A DNA stretch of 46,619 nucleotides from an uncultured Prevotellaceae bacterium (GTDB taxonomy: Bacteria > Bacteroidota > Bacteroidia > Bacteroidales > Bacteroidaceae). Shown piece by piece: positions 16,144 through 25,270 of the stretch. Position 1 is the stretch's first letter; every line of letters begins with the position of its first letter. Where the stretch lies: assembly GCA_902792855.1 (NCBI GenBank), contig CADBBP010000008.1:1-46619 (forward strand). The letters run 5' to 3'. The notes under the pieces were generated by a model. That model had not been told where the DNA came from. It saw only the letters and a list, made by a program, of their open reading frames with translations, and did not search any database. The position numbers were made by a program, and so were the translations under genes.

Positions 16144-16923
16144 ATGACATCAGAGCAAGAGATTTTTTGCCGTGCCGAGCGCTTGTTGGGAGACAAGGTG
16201 ATGGGCGCCATGGCAACGAAGCGTGTGATAGTCTTCGGCGTGGGTGGTGTTGGTTCTTGGTGCGCTGAGGGATTGGTGAGAAGCGGCATTAGGCATTTGA
16301 CCATCGTTGATGCCGATTTGGTATGCGTCAGCAACATCAACAGGCAGTTGATGGCCACCACTCAGACGGTGGGAAGGGCGAAGGTGGATGTGTTGCGAGA
16401 GCGACTTCTTTCCATCAACCCATCGGCTGAAATCATCTCCTTGAAAAAAGTTTTCACTGAGGAAACAACGGAGGAGTTCAACATTGGAAGTTACGACTAT
16501 GTCATCGATGCCATCGACTCCCTGCGTGACAAGGCTCACCTCGTCCTCACCGCCTGTGAGACGAGTGCCAAACTCTTTTCTTCCATGGGGGCAGCGTTGA
16601 AACTCGACCCCACGCACATCCAGGTGGCTGAGTTTTGGAAGGTGAAAGGCGACCCCTTGGCACGGGCCTTGAGAAACAAGTTCAAGTCCCAAAAACTGTT
16701 TCCAAAGAAAAAATTCTTGTGCGTCTATTCCGACGAGCTACTTCTGAACAAGGGAGGTGATATGGAAGCTGACGTCCCCCCTGCCGAAGGTGGGTGGCGC
16801 CCCGTCAAAGCTCAAGTCAACGGATCCTTGGTGCATGTCACTGCCATTTTCGGTTTTATGCTTGCTGGGCTTGTCATTCAAGACGTGGAAAAGGGATGCA
16901 GCAAGGACAAAGTGGATGAATAA
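16144..16923 (+). CDS. tcdA: tRNA threonylcarbamoyladenosine dehydratase (TcdA/CsdL)
   Basis: A 259-residue E1-like enzyme that uses ATP to cyclise t6A37 in ANN-decoding tRNAs to ct6A. The nucleotide-binding Rossmann motif is VIVFGVGGVGSW (residues 28-39), followed by the ThiF/MoeB-type IVDADLVCVSNINRQL with the conserved acidic and Arg residues, and YDYVIDAIDSLRDKAHL. FSSMGAALKLDPTHIQV and LCVYSDE also match TcdA, as does the final VTAIFGFMLAGLVI helix. The length is normal for the family. A hairpin terminator follows immediately. Confidence 0.93.
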   Translation: MTSEQEIFCRAERLLGDKVMGAMATKRVIVFGVGGVGSWCAEGLVRSGIRHLTIVDADLVCVSNINRQLMATTQTVGRAKVDVLRERLLSINPSAEIISLKKVFTEETTEEFNIGSYDYVIDAIDSLRDKAHLVLTACETSAKLFSSMGAALKLDPTHIQVAEFWKVKGDPLARALRNKFKSQKLFPKKKFLCVYSDELLLNKGGDMEADVPPAEGGWRPVKAQVNGSLVHVTAIFGFMLAGLVIQDVEKGCSKDKVDE

Positions 16924-16943
16924 TCAGATTTTTCTGATTTTTT
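16922..16943 (+). terminator. Terminator after tcdA
   Basis: AATCAGA (16922-16928), loop TTTT, TCTGATT (16933-16939), then TTTT. A short stem with a T-run that overlaps the tcdA stop codon. Confidence 0.55.
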
Positions 16944-16967
16944 CTAAAAAAACACAAGGATTATTCG

Positions 16968-16975
16968 TAATTTTG
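16968..16975 (+). promoter_or_regulatory. -7 element of the GH3 glucosidase gene
   Basis: TAATTTTG followed by C is an exact -7 match, 32 bases before the ATG. No TTG is seen at the usual distance upstream. Confidence 0.5.
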
Positions 16976-17007
16976 CAACATCAAAAAGAAACAATCTTGA
17001 AACCATT

Positions 17008-19485
17008 ATGAAAAGAACATTTTTAGCATTGTTGCTTCCTTGTGCAGCCATGGGATTGTGCGCACAAATCGCAAAGCCCGCCATCCCTCGCGACGCTGCA
17101 TTGGAGGCGAAGATAGAGAAGACCCTCTCGAAGATGACCCTCGACGAGAAGATTGGGCAGATGCTCGAGCTCAACCTCGATGTCATGGGAAAGATGGCCG
17201 TGGAGAACGCCAAGGTGGACCGTGAGAAGGTCAGGCAAGTCTTGCAACAGTATGGCCGGTCGGACAAGGAGGTTGCCGCCATGCTCAAATTGAGTGACCA
17301 GCAAATCATTGACCAGCTGGGAAACTATCCAGTGGACATCTACCAGGGAGATACAAAAAGGGTGTGGAAACTCAACGAAACCATGCTCGACACCCTCATC
17401 TCCAAATGGAAGGTGGGCTCCATACTCAATGCTCCTGGAACACGTGCCGCCACCGTGGAACAATGGCAGGAGTGGATCAGACTCATACAGAAGAAGTCGA
17501 TGAAATACATCGGCATTCCCGACATCTACGGCCTCGACCATAACCATGGCGTCACCTATACGCAGGGAGGAACGCTCTTCCCGCAACCCATCAACATCGC
17601 CGCTTCGTTCAACACCGAATTGGCACGCACGGGGGCGGAAATCACTGCATACGAGAGCCGTGCAGCCAATTGTCCTTGGGTGTACAACCCTGTAGTGGAC
17701 TTGGGGCGCGACCCGCGCTGGGCACGTATCTGGGAAAGTTTTGGTGAGGACGCCCTCGTCAATGCACGAATGGTGGAGGCGGAGATAAAAGGTTACCAAG
17801 GTGATGACCCAAACCACATCGATGCGTGGCATGTGGGCACCAGTACGAAGCACTATTTTGCATACGGCGCACCATGGACGGGCAAGGACCGCACACCGGC
17901 ATACCTTTCGCCACAGTTGCTTCGCGAGAAGTATTTTGAGCCTTTCAAGGCAGCGGCACTCTCCGGCACGCTCACCATGATGGTCAACTCTGCCTCTGTC
18001 AATGGCGTACCTCTGCATGCCAGTTACGAATACCTCACACAATGGCTCAAGGAAGACTTGGCGTGGGACGGCATGCTCATCACCGACTGGGCCGACATCA
18101 ACAATCTGTTTTCAAGGGAAAAGGTGGCAAAAGACAAGAAAGACGCCATCAGGATTGCCGTCAATGCAGGAATCGACATGTCCATGGACCCCTATAGCGT
18201 GGAGTTCTGCATTTTGCTCAAGGAGTTGGTGGAGGAGGGAAAAGTCTCCATGGAGCGTATCAACGATGCAGTGCGCCGCATCCTCAGAGTGAAATATCGT
18301 CTTGGACTCTTCGACCAGCCCAACACTGGTGGCAAGGGATATGAGAAATTTGGTTCGGAGGAGTTTGCACAAAAGTCACTCCAGGCGGCTGAAGAGTCGG
18401 AGGTGCTGCTGAAAAACGAAAGCAACATCCTGCCCCTTGGCAAAAACAAGAAAATATTGCTCACCGGACCCAATGCCAACCAGATGCGGTGTCTCCATGG
18501 AGGATGGAGCTACACGTGGCAAGGTTCCAAGGCTGAAGACCTGGCAGAGAAATACAACACCATCTATGAAGCTCTGTGCAACAAGTTTGGAAAGGAGAAC
18601 ATCATCCTTGAGCAAGGTGTGACCTACAATGAGGCGGGAGCCTACTATGACGAGAACAAACCCCAAATAGAAAAAGCTGTCGAGGCGGCGGCAAATGTCG
18701 ATGTCATCATTGCCTGCATTGGCGAGAATTCATACACGGAGACACCCGGCAACCTCTCAGACCTGTGGCTCTCGGAAAACCAGCGTAATCTTGTCAAGGC
18801 TTTGGCAAAGACAGGAAAGCCTGTTATATTGGTGCTAAACGAGGGGCGTCCGCGACTCATCGCCGACATCGAGCCTTTGGCAAAGGCCGTGGTGGACATC
18901 CTCATCCCCGGCAATTATGGTGGTGACGCCCTGGCCAACCTCCTGGCAGGCGATGCCAACTTCTCAGCCAAGATGCCCTACACCTATCCAAGGGAAATCA
19001 ACTCCCTCAACACCTACGACTACAAAGTGAGCGAGGAGGTGGGCACCATGGAAGGGGCTTACAACTACGATGCGAAAGTGTCGCTGCAGTGGCCCTTTGG
19101 CTATGGCTTGAGTTACAACACCTACGAATACAGCAATTTGCGTGTGGACAAGTCACAGTTTGGAGCCGACGATGTCATCAATGTCAGCGTGGATGTGAGA
19201 AACACAGGGAAGAGGGTTGGCAAGGAGGCCGTGCTGCTTTACTCCAGCGACCTCATTGCTTCCATCGTGCCCGACAACCGTCGCCTGCGCGATTTCACCA
19301 AGGTGGAACTGCAGCCGGGTGAAACGAAGTCGGTGACTTTCCAACTCCCCGCCAAGAGTTTGGCTTTCGTCGGTGCTGACGGGAAATGGGTCCTTGAGGA
19401 GGGCGACTTCACGTTGAAAGTGGGCAACTTGACAACCAATGTTTATTGCAACAAAACAAAGAAATGGGACACTCCCAACATCTGA
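17008..19485 (+). CDS. Secreted GH3 beta-glucosidase-like enzyme
   Basis: An 825-residue glycoside hydrolase family 3 protein with a signal peptide ([20 protein letters not shown], cleaved near residue 20). The N-terminal GH3 barrel spans about residues 30-400, with [49 protein letters not shown] and the nucleophile motif LITDWAD (Asp at residue 360). The C-terminal alpha/beta sandwich (about 440-670) shows [30 protein letters not shown] and [16 protein letters not shown] fibronectin-III-like domain (about 700-810) closes with [21 protein letters not shown]. It releases glucose or a related sugar from beta-linked oligosaccharides, presumably in the periplasm. Exact substrate is not visible. 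It has its own -7 box and terminates before the membrane protein gene. Confidence 0.92.
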   Translation: MKRTFLALLLPCAAMGLCAQIAKPAIPRDAALEAKIEKTLSKMTLDEKIGQMLELNLDVMGKMAVENAKVDREKVRQVLQQYGRSDKEVAAMLKLSDQQIIDQLGNYPVDIYQGDTKRVWKLNETMLDTLISKWKVGSILNAPGTRAATVEQWQEWIRLIQKKSMKYIGIPDIYGLDHNHGVTYTQGGTLFPQPINIAASFNTELARTGAEITAYESRAANCPWVYNPVVDLGRDPRWARIWESFGEDALVNARMVEAEIKGYQGDDPNHIDAWHVGTSTKHYFAYGAPWTGKDRTPAYLSPQLLREKYFEPFKAAALSGTLTMMVNSASVNGVPLHASYEYLTQWLKEDLAWDGMLITDWADINNLFSREKVAKDKKDAIRIAVNAGIDMSMDPYSVEFCILLKELVEEGKVSMERINDAVRRILRVKYRLGLFDQPNTGGKGYEKFGSEEFAQKSLQAAEESEVLLKNESNILPLGKNKKILLTGPNANQMRCLHGGWSYTWQGSKAEDLAEKYNTIYEALCNKFGKENIILEQGVTYNEAGAYYDENKPQIEKAVEAAANVDVIIACIGENSYTETPGNLSDLWLSENQRNLVKALAKTGKPVILVLNEGRPRLIADIEPLAKAVVDILIPGNYGGDALANLLAGDANFSAKMPYTYPREINSLNTYDYKVSEEVGTMEGAYNYDAKVSLQWPFGYGLSYNTYEYSNLRVDKSQFGADDVINVSVDVRNTGKRVGKEAVLLYSSDLIASIVPDNRRLRDFTKVELQPGETKSVTFQLPAKSLAFVGADGKWVLEEGDFTLKVGNLTTNVYCNKTKKWDTPNI

Positions 19486-19540
19486 TTAGGGAACGTTTCC
19501 CCGCCAATGAATATCCATATTTGAAATACAACAAAACGAC

Positions 19541-22033
19541 ATGGAAAGACTGAAGAAGATTTTGCCCGACCTCATTGCTGTCGTGGCTTTCGTATGCATT
19601 GCGTTCGCATATTTCTTCCCCGCCGACATGGAAGGGCGCATCCTCTACCAACATGACACTGCTGCTGGCAGGGGTGGCGCCCAGGAGGCATTGGAATATT
19701 ACCAGCAAACCGGTGAGCGCACCCGGTGGACCAACGCCACCTTTGGCGGCATGCCCACATTCCAAACCTCGCCTTCATACAGCAGCACCGATGGTCTGAC
19801 GCAGGCGGTGAAGGCATACCATTTGTGGCTGCCCGACAACGTGTGGTATGTCTTTGTTTATCTGCTTGGTTTCTACATCCTCATGCGAGTGTGTCGTTTC
19901 AGGCCATTGCTCGCCGTGACAGGAGCCATCATCTGGGCCTTTTCCAGTTATTTCTTCATCATCATCGCCGCCGGTCACATCTGGAAGGTATGGGCCTTGG
20001 CATACCTGCCGCCCATGATAGCCGGCATCATACTCGCATACAGGGGGAATTATTTCTGGGGCCTGGTGGTGACGGCGCTTTTCGCCGCCTTTGAAGTGAA
20101 TGCCAACCACGTGCAGATGACCTATTATTATCTGTTCATCATCGTCTGCATGCTTGTGGCATTCTTGGTGGAAGCCATCCGTGAGAAACAAGTGGCGCGA
20201 TTCATCAAGGCCTCGGCCGTTTGCGCAGTGGCGGCTGCCATAGGCATCTGCATCAACATCTCCAACCTCTACCACACCTGGCAGTATTCCAAGGAGACGA
20301 TGAGAGGAAAGAGTGAGTTGGTGAAGGAGAACAGTGCCAACCAGACCGACAGCGGTCTGGAGCGCGATTACATCACCCAGTGGAGTTATGGCATTGGTGA
20401 GACTTGGACCTTGCTCATCCCCAATGCCAAAGGTGGAGCCTCTGTTCCGCTGGCCAACAACGAATTGGCCATGGAGAAGGCCAACCCCCAGTATTACACG
20501 TTGTACGCCCAGATAGGGCAATATTGGGGCGAGCAACCCGGCACCAGCGGCCCTGTGTATGTGGGCGCCTTCGTCGTCATGCTCTTCATCTTGGGACTCT
20601 TCATCGTCAAGGGACCAATGAAATGGGCGTTGCTTGCAGCTACAATCATCTCCATCCTCCTTTCGTGGGGTAAGAATTTCATGGGCCTTACCGACTTTTT
20701 CATCGACCATTTCCCCATGTATTCCAAGTTTAGGACCGTGGCCTCCATTCTTGTCATAGCAGAGTTCACCATCCCCATGCTCGCCATGCTGGCACTCAAG
20801 AAAATCATTGATGAGCCACAACTGCTGAAAAAGCAAAGACGGCCAATACTGATTAGTTTCGCCATCACCGCCGGCGCATGTCTCCTCTTCGCAATTGCCC
20901 CCACACTCTTTTTCTCCGACTTCGTCTCATCGGCAGAGATGCAGGCACTCAGCCAGTTCCCCGCCGACCAACTCACTCCTTTCCTTGCCAACTTGCGCGA
21001 GGTGAGGGAAGCCATCTTCACCGCCGATGCCTGGCGTTCGCTCGCCATCATCATCATTGGCACCGTGGCACTTTGTATCTACAATCCTCCCAAGGTGAAG
21101 GCTTGGGTGGTGGTGTCGCTTATCACCGCGCTCTGCCTTGTCGACATGTGGACGGTCAACAAGCGTTACCTCAACGACTCCATGTTTGTCTCCAGCGTCG
21201 TCAAGGACAATCCACAACAGAAGACACAGACCGACGAAACCATCCTCCAAGACAAGTCGCTCGACTATCGCGTGCTCAATTTCGCCACCAACACGTTCAA
21301 CGAAAATGAAACCTCCTACTACCACAAGAGCATCGGTGGGTACCATGCCGCCAAGCTTCGCCGTTACCAGGAGATGATAGAAGCATATATCATGCCGCAA
21401 ATGCAGGCGGCCATGAAGAGCATCAGCGAACAGCAAGGCAATTTCGAACAAATACCTGGCGATTCCATCTATCCTGTTCTCAACATGCTCAACACCAAGT
21501 ATTTCATCATGCCGTTGCAGGATGGACAGACCATGCCACTTGTCAACCCCTACGCCTTTGGAAATGCGTGGTGGGTGGACCGTGTGGAGTACGCCGGCAA
21601 CGCCAATGAGGAAATGGACAAGGTGGGGAGTATCGACCTGCGCCATGTAGCTGTGGCCGACAAGCAATTCAAAGACTGTCTCGGAGAGGGGGTGCCACAA
21701 GATTCCACCGCCAAGGTGCAGCTGGAGTCCTATCTGCCCAACAACCTTAAATACACCGTGGAGTCGGGCAAGGGTGGCGTGCTTGTCTTCTCGGAAGTTT
21801 ACTATCCAGGATGGAAGGCGACTATCGATGGGAAGGAAGCACCCATCGGAAGGGTGGACTACATCCTCAGAGCCCTCCGTCTGGAGCCGGGCAAGCACAC
21901 GGTGGAACTTGATTTCCATCCCACGTCCATCGCAACGACAGAGACCATCGCCTATGTGGCAGGAGGCATCCTCGTCCTTGCCATCATCGCCGCACTCTTC
22001 CAAGAATTCCGCAAAAGAAAGGAAAAATCATAA
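19541..22033 (+). CDS. YfhO-family polytopic membrane protein
   Basis: An 830-residue protein with about eleven or twelve hydrophobic segments in the first two thirds (FVYLLGFYILMRVC, AIIWAFSSYFFIIIAAGHIWKVWALAYLPPMIAGIILAY and so on). A soluble extracytoplasmic part spans about residues 540-790, and one last span (TIAYVAGGILVLAIIAALF) precedes a basic tail. The GGMPTFQ motif after the first span and VVFSEVYYPGWKATIDGKEA near the end are typical of YfhO-type proteins, which have a GT-C glycosyltransferase-like layout and are linked to decorating cell-surface polymers in Firmicutes. The substrate here is unknown. Its neighbour fkp makes GDP-fucose, but GT-C enzymes use lipid-linked sugars, so a direct link is not implied. 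Confidence 0.85.
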   Translation: MERLKKILPDLIAVVAFVCIAFAYFFPADMEGRILYQHDTAAGRGGAQEALEYYQQTGERTRWTNATFGGMPTFQTSPSYSSTDGLTQAVKAYHLWLPDNVWYVFVYLLGFYILMRVCRFRPLLAVTGAIIWAFSSYFFIIIAAGHIWKVWALAYLPPMIAGIILAYRGNYFWGLVVTALFAAFEVNANHVQMTYYYLFIIVCMLVAFLVEAIREKQVARFIKASAVCAVAAAIGICINISNLYHTWQYSKETMRGKSELVKENSANQTDSGLERDYITQWSYGIGETWTLLIPNAKGGASVPLANNELAMEKANPQYYTLYAQIGQYWGEQPGTSGPVYVGAFVVMLFILGLFIVKGPMKWALLAATIISILLSWGKNFMGLTDFFIDHFPMYSKFRTVASILVIAEFTIPMLAMLALKKIIDEPQLLKKQRRPILISFAITAGACLLFAIAPTLFFSDFVSSAEMQALSQFPADQLTPFLANLREVREAIFTADAWRSLAIIIIGTVALCIYNPPKVKAWVVVSLITALCLVDMWTVNKRYLNDSMFVSSVVKDNPQQKTQTDETILQDKSLDYRVLNFATNTFNENETSYYHKSIGGYHAAKLRRYQEMIEAYIMPQMQAAMKSISEQQGNFEQIPGDSIYPVLNMLNTKYFIMPLQDGQTMPLVNPYAFGNAWWVDRVEYAGNANEEMDKVGSIDLRHVAVADKQFKDCLGEGVPQDSTAKVQLESYLPNNLKYTVESGKGGVLVFSEVYYPGWKATIDGKEAPIGRVDYILRALRLEPGKHTVELDFHPTSIATTETIAYVAGGILVLAIIAALFQEFRKRKEKS

Positions 22034-22047
22034 ATTATTGGCTCTAT

Positions 22048-22072
22048 GGGGACCATGGTTACCATGGTCCCC
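22048..22072. terminator. Perfect palindrome after the YfhO-family gene
   Basis: GGGGACCATGG (22048-22058), loop TTA, CCATGGTCCCC (22062-22072): an 11-base-pair perfect stem 15 bases after the stop. There is no T-run, so termination is uncertain. It is followed at once by the direct-repeat array in front of fkp. Confidence 0.5.
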
Positions 22073-22075
22073 ATG

Positions 22076-22229
22076 GTCCTTAATGTCCTTAAAGTCCTTA
22101 TAGACCTTAGAGACCTTAAAGTTCTTAGAGTCCTTAGAGTACTTAAAGTCCTTAATCTCTTAAACTCTTAAACTCTTAAACTCTTAAACTCCTTAAACTC
22201 TTAAACTCTTAAACTCTTAAACTCTTATA
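22076..22229. repeat. Direct-repeat array, 9-base units then 8-base units, upstream of fkp
   Basis: Nine consecutive 9-base units of form G-t-c-CTTA-r-a (22076-22156, for example GTCCTTAAA, GACCTTAGA, GTACTTAAA) are followed by nine near-perfect units of CTCTTAAA (22157-22229; one is a 9-base CTCCTTAAA, the last is CTCTTATA). The array fills almost the whole gap and ends 18 bases before the fkp ATG. No TAnnTTTG box is visible on the plus strand between 22034 and 22247. Confidence 0.85.
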
Positions 22230-22247
22230 GCCCTTAAAATAGTAGTC

Positions 22248-25088
22248 ATGCAAAAACTCCTCTCCCTCCCCCCCAATTTGGTGGGCTGTTTCCACCAAGT
22301 TACTGGCCATGCCCCTGGCGAATGGTTTTGCACCCACGACCCGGTGGGAAGCAAACTCGGCAGCGGGGGTGGCTCCACTTGGTTGCTAAGGCAGTGTCAT
22401 CAACAGCAGGCTCCCAACACCGACTTTATGCAGTGGCTGGCCGCCGACAAGCGTGTGTTGCTCCATGCAGGAGGGCAGAGCAGAAGGTTGCCGGCATACG
22501 CTCCTTCCGGCAAGGTACTCACTCCCATCCCGGTATTCAGGTGGGAGCGTGGGCAGGTGCTTTCCCAGGATCTCCTCTCATTGCAAGTGCCACTTTGCGA
22601 ACGCATCATGCGTCAGGCACCACCAAGCTTTCATACCATGGTGGTGAGCGGCGATGTATTCATACGTACCACCAAGCCGCTGCCTGTCATCCCCGAGGTC
22701 GATGTGGTGTGTTTCGGGCTATGGCTGAGCGACGACATCGCCAACACCCATGGTGTCTTTGTGGCCGACCGGCGCACGCCCTCAACCCTCAAATGCATGT
22801 TGCAGAAACCATCCATCTCGCAACTTAACGACTTGCGCCACGACCATCTCTATCTCACTGATATTGGTGTATGGCTGCTCAGCGACAAGGCGGTGGCCGT
22901 ACTTATGGACCATAGTGAGCGCGACGGCGAGGTGGTGGAATACGACATGTATGCCACTTTCGGTGGAGCCTTGGGCACACATCCCGTCGTGGTGGACGAA
23001 AAGGTGAACGCGCTCAAAGTGGCCGTATTGCCACTTCCGGGAGGTGAATTCTACCATTATGGCACAAGCCACGAAATCATCTCATCCACGGTGGCCATAC
23101 AAAACTTGGTGAACGACCAGCGTGAGATCATGCACCGTTCCAGAAAGCCGCATCCATCCATCTTCGTGCAAAATGCGCAGACATGGATACCGCTTACTTC
23201 CGACAACCGCAATGTATGGATAGAAAACAGTTGCATATCGGAGAAATGGACGCTGTCGCACGAGAACATTGTGACCGGTGTACCGGAAAATGCCTGGCAA
23301 TTGTCACTTGCCCCCTCGCAGTGTGTGGATATCGTTCCGGTGGGTGAAAGCCAATGGGTTGTAAGGCCATACGGGTATCACGATATGTTCAGAGGCTCGC
23401 TAAAAGACTCTGGCACATTGTTCCTCTCACAACCTTTCAGCAAGTGGGCGGCAGACAGGCGCATAGACATGGGAGAAATCGAAGGGAAGGACGACTTGCA
23501 GGAGGCGGAGATTTTCCCCGTTGTGGACAATGTGCACGACATGGGTTTGGTTCTCCGGTGGATGCTTTCCGAGCCATGGCAAGAAGGTGGGAGGATGATA
23601 TGGTGCAATGCACGAAGGATGAGTGCCGATGGCATCTCACAAGAGGCAAATCTTGTCCGACTGACAAAGCAGAGAAAGGAGAACCGGATGCTAAACTGGC
23701 CTTTCCTTGCCAACAATTATCAACATAGCATCTTCTACCAGATTGATTTGGACGATGCGGCAGTGGAGTTTGCCCGCTGCCACATTGCCGAGCCACATCC
23801 GTTGCCTGATGACGAACCGCTGATGACCCGAATACACGATGCCATGTTTCGGGCACGGTTGCGCACACTAAAAGGGCTTTCGGGAGAGGAACAGGAGAGG
23901 AAGGCGTTTCAGTTGTTGAAAGACGGACTGACGCAAGCCGCCCTAACAGACAAACAGTCACCATGCAAGTCGGTCTTCGATGACCAGATTGTATGGGGGA
24001 GGAGTCCGGTGAGAATAGACATCGCCGGAGGATGGACCGACACCCCGCCTTTCTGCCTCATGGAGGGTGGCGACGTGGTAAACATCGCCATAGAACTCAA
24101 CGGACAGCCGCCCATTCAGGCTTACGTCAAACCATCCAAGGAGCGGCAACTTGTGTTGCGAAGCATCGACTTGGGAGCCGCTGAAGTGGTGACCACCTAT
24201 GAGCAATTGGCCGACTTCCACCATGTGGGGAGCCCCTTCTCCATACCCAAGGCGGCATTGGCACTGGCAGGTTTCCTTCCCGGCTTCTCCGCCATGGCAC
24301 ACACCTCCTTGCGAGACCAGTTGGAAGACTTTGGCTGCGGCATTGAACTGACATTGCTCTCTGCCATTCCCGCTGGCAGCGGACTGGGCACCAGCAGCAT
24401 CCTCGCTGCTACCGTCCTGGGAGCACTCAACGATTTCTGCGGACTGAAATGGGACAAGAACGAGATAGGGCACCGCACGCTCGTGCTTGAGCAACTCCTC
24501 ACCACTGGCGGAGGGTGGCAGGACCAGTTTGGCGGCTTGCTTCAAGGTGTGAAATTGCTCCAGACGCAAAGAGGCTTTGGGCAAAATCCGACTGTCAGAT
24601 GGCTGCCGTCGGAGGTCTATACGCAGCCTGACTACAAGGCTTGCCACCTCTTGTTCTATACCGGCATCACCCGGACGGCGAAAAACATTCTTTCGGAAAT
24701 CGTGAGGCGGATGTTTCTCAATCATCACGAACAACTGGCACAACTAAGGGCAATGAAAGAGCATGCCATCGAAATGTACGAGGCCATCCAATGCAACGAT
24801 TTCATTCGCATGGGAAGGTTGGTGGCCAAGACATGGGAGCAAAACCAACTGCTCGATGCCGGCACCAACCCTCCAGAGGTGGAGTCGCTCACCAGGCTCG
24901 TTCACGATTATTGTCTGGGGTACAAGTTGCCCGGTGCAGGAGGTGGTGGGTATCTCTACATGGTGGCCAAGGACCCTGACGCGGCGGCTCGCATACGGCA
25001 GACCCTCTTGTCCAACCGCCTTAACGCCAATGCCCGCTTTGTTGACATGTCACTTAGCAGAACAGGATTGCAAGTGAGTAGAAGTTGA
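22248..25088 (+). CDS. fkp: Bifunctional fucokinase / L-fucose-1-phosphate guanylyltransferase
   Basis: A 946-residue protein, the normal length for Fkp of Bacteroidales. It salvages L-fucose: the C-terminal GHMP kinase phosphorylates fucose with ATP, and the N-terminal half joins fucose-1-phosphate to GTP to give GDP-L-fucose for capsule and glycoprotein fucosylation. The N-terminal half shows GSKLGSGGGSTWLL and HAGGQSRRLPAYAPSGKVLTPIP, the nucleotidyltransferase signature. The kinase half starts near residue 580 with WGRSPVRIDIAGGWTDTPP, has the ATP-binding motif IPAGSGLGTSS near residue 706 and ends with the third GHMP motif PGAGGGGYLYMVAK near residue 893. It is cytoplasmic. Expression may depend on readthrough from upstream or on the repeat array before it. 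Confidence 0.96.
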   Translation: MQKLLSLPPNLVGCFHQVTGHAPGEWFCTHDPVGSKLGSGGGSTWLLRQCHQQQAPNTDFMQWLAADKRVLLHAGGQSRRLPAYAPSGKVLTPIPVFRWERGQVLSQDLLSLQVPLCERIMRQAPPSFHTMVVSGDVFIRTTKPLPVIPEVDVVCFGLWLSDDIANTHGVFVADRRTPSTLKCMLQKPSISQLNDLRHDHLYLTDIGVWLLSDKAVAVLMDHSERDGEVVEYDMYATFGGALGTHPVVVDEKVNALKVAVLPLPGGEFYHYGTSHEIISSTVAIQNLVNDQREIMHRSRKPHPSIFVQNAQTWIPLTSDNRNVWIENSCISEKWTLSHENIVTGVPENAWQLSLAPSQCVDIVPVGESQWVVRPYGYHDMFRGSLKDSGTLFLSQPFSKWAADRRIDMGEIEGKDDLQEAEIFPVVDNVHDMGLVLRWMLSEPWQEGGRMIWCNARRMSADGISQEANLVRLTKQRKENRMLNWPFLANNYQHSIFYQIDLDDAAVEFARCHIAEPHPLPDDEPLMTRIHDAMFRARLRTLKGLSGEEQERKAFQLLKDGLTQAALTDKQSPCKSVFDDQIVWGRSPVRIDIAGGWTDTPPFCLMEGGDVVNIAIELNGQPPIQAYVKPSKERQLVLRSIDLGAAEVVTTYEQLADFHHVGSPFSIPKAALALAGFLPGFSAMAHTSLRDQLEDFGCGIELTLLSAIPAGSGLGTSSILAATVLGALNDFCGLKWDKNEIGHRTLVLEQLLTTGGGWQDQFGGLLQGVKLLQTQRGFGQNPTVRWLPSEVYTQPDYKACHLLFYTGITRTAKNILSEIVRRMFLNHHEQLAQLRAMKEHAIEMYEAIQCNDFIRMGRLVAKTWEQNQLLDAGTNPPEVESLTRLVHDYCLGYKLPGAGGGGYLYMVAKDPDAAARIRQTLLSNRLNANARFVDMSLSRTGLQVSRS

Positions 25089-25160
25089 TGCCTTGGCGGC
25101 CGTTCAAAGCTGCCTTGCAATGCAAAATATTCTAAATTTGCAACCTTAATGACTGTATCG

Positions 25161-25192
25161 TTTGCATAATTCAAAAAAAAATGCCACCTTTG
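25161..25192 (+). promoter_or_regulatory. Promoter of the OMP-lptC block
   Basis: TTTG (25161-25164), 20 bases, then CACCTTTG (25185-25192), one base off TAnnTTTG. A second exact -7 box, TAAATTTG (25133-25140), lies upstream without a well-spaced -33 box. Either would serve the barrel gene at 25271. Confidence 0.5.
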
Positions 25193-25270
25193 CAGAAATT
25201 TTCATGACCGCATGCATGCAGACTTGCCTCCGCAACTCGGAATGCGGCTAAAAACTCTCCATTTCAGGAA

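Noticed and set aside
19775-22003. Two minus-strand open frames of about 355 codons opposite the YfhO-family gene
   Set aside because: Both are shadows of the membrane-protein gene: rich in His/Gly/Asp from reverse-complemented hydrophobic codons, with no signal or domain.
22076-22229. CRISPR or coding repeat
   Set aside because: Units of 8-9 bases with no spacers; all frames through the array are broken by TTA/TAA-type stops.
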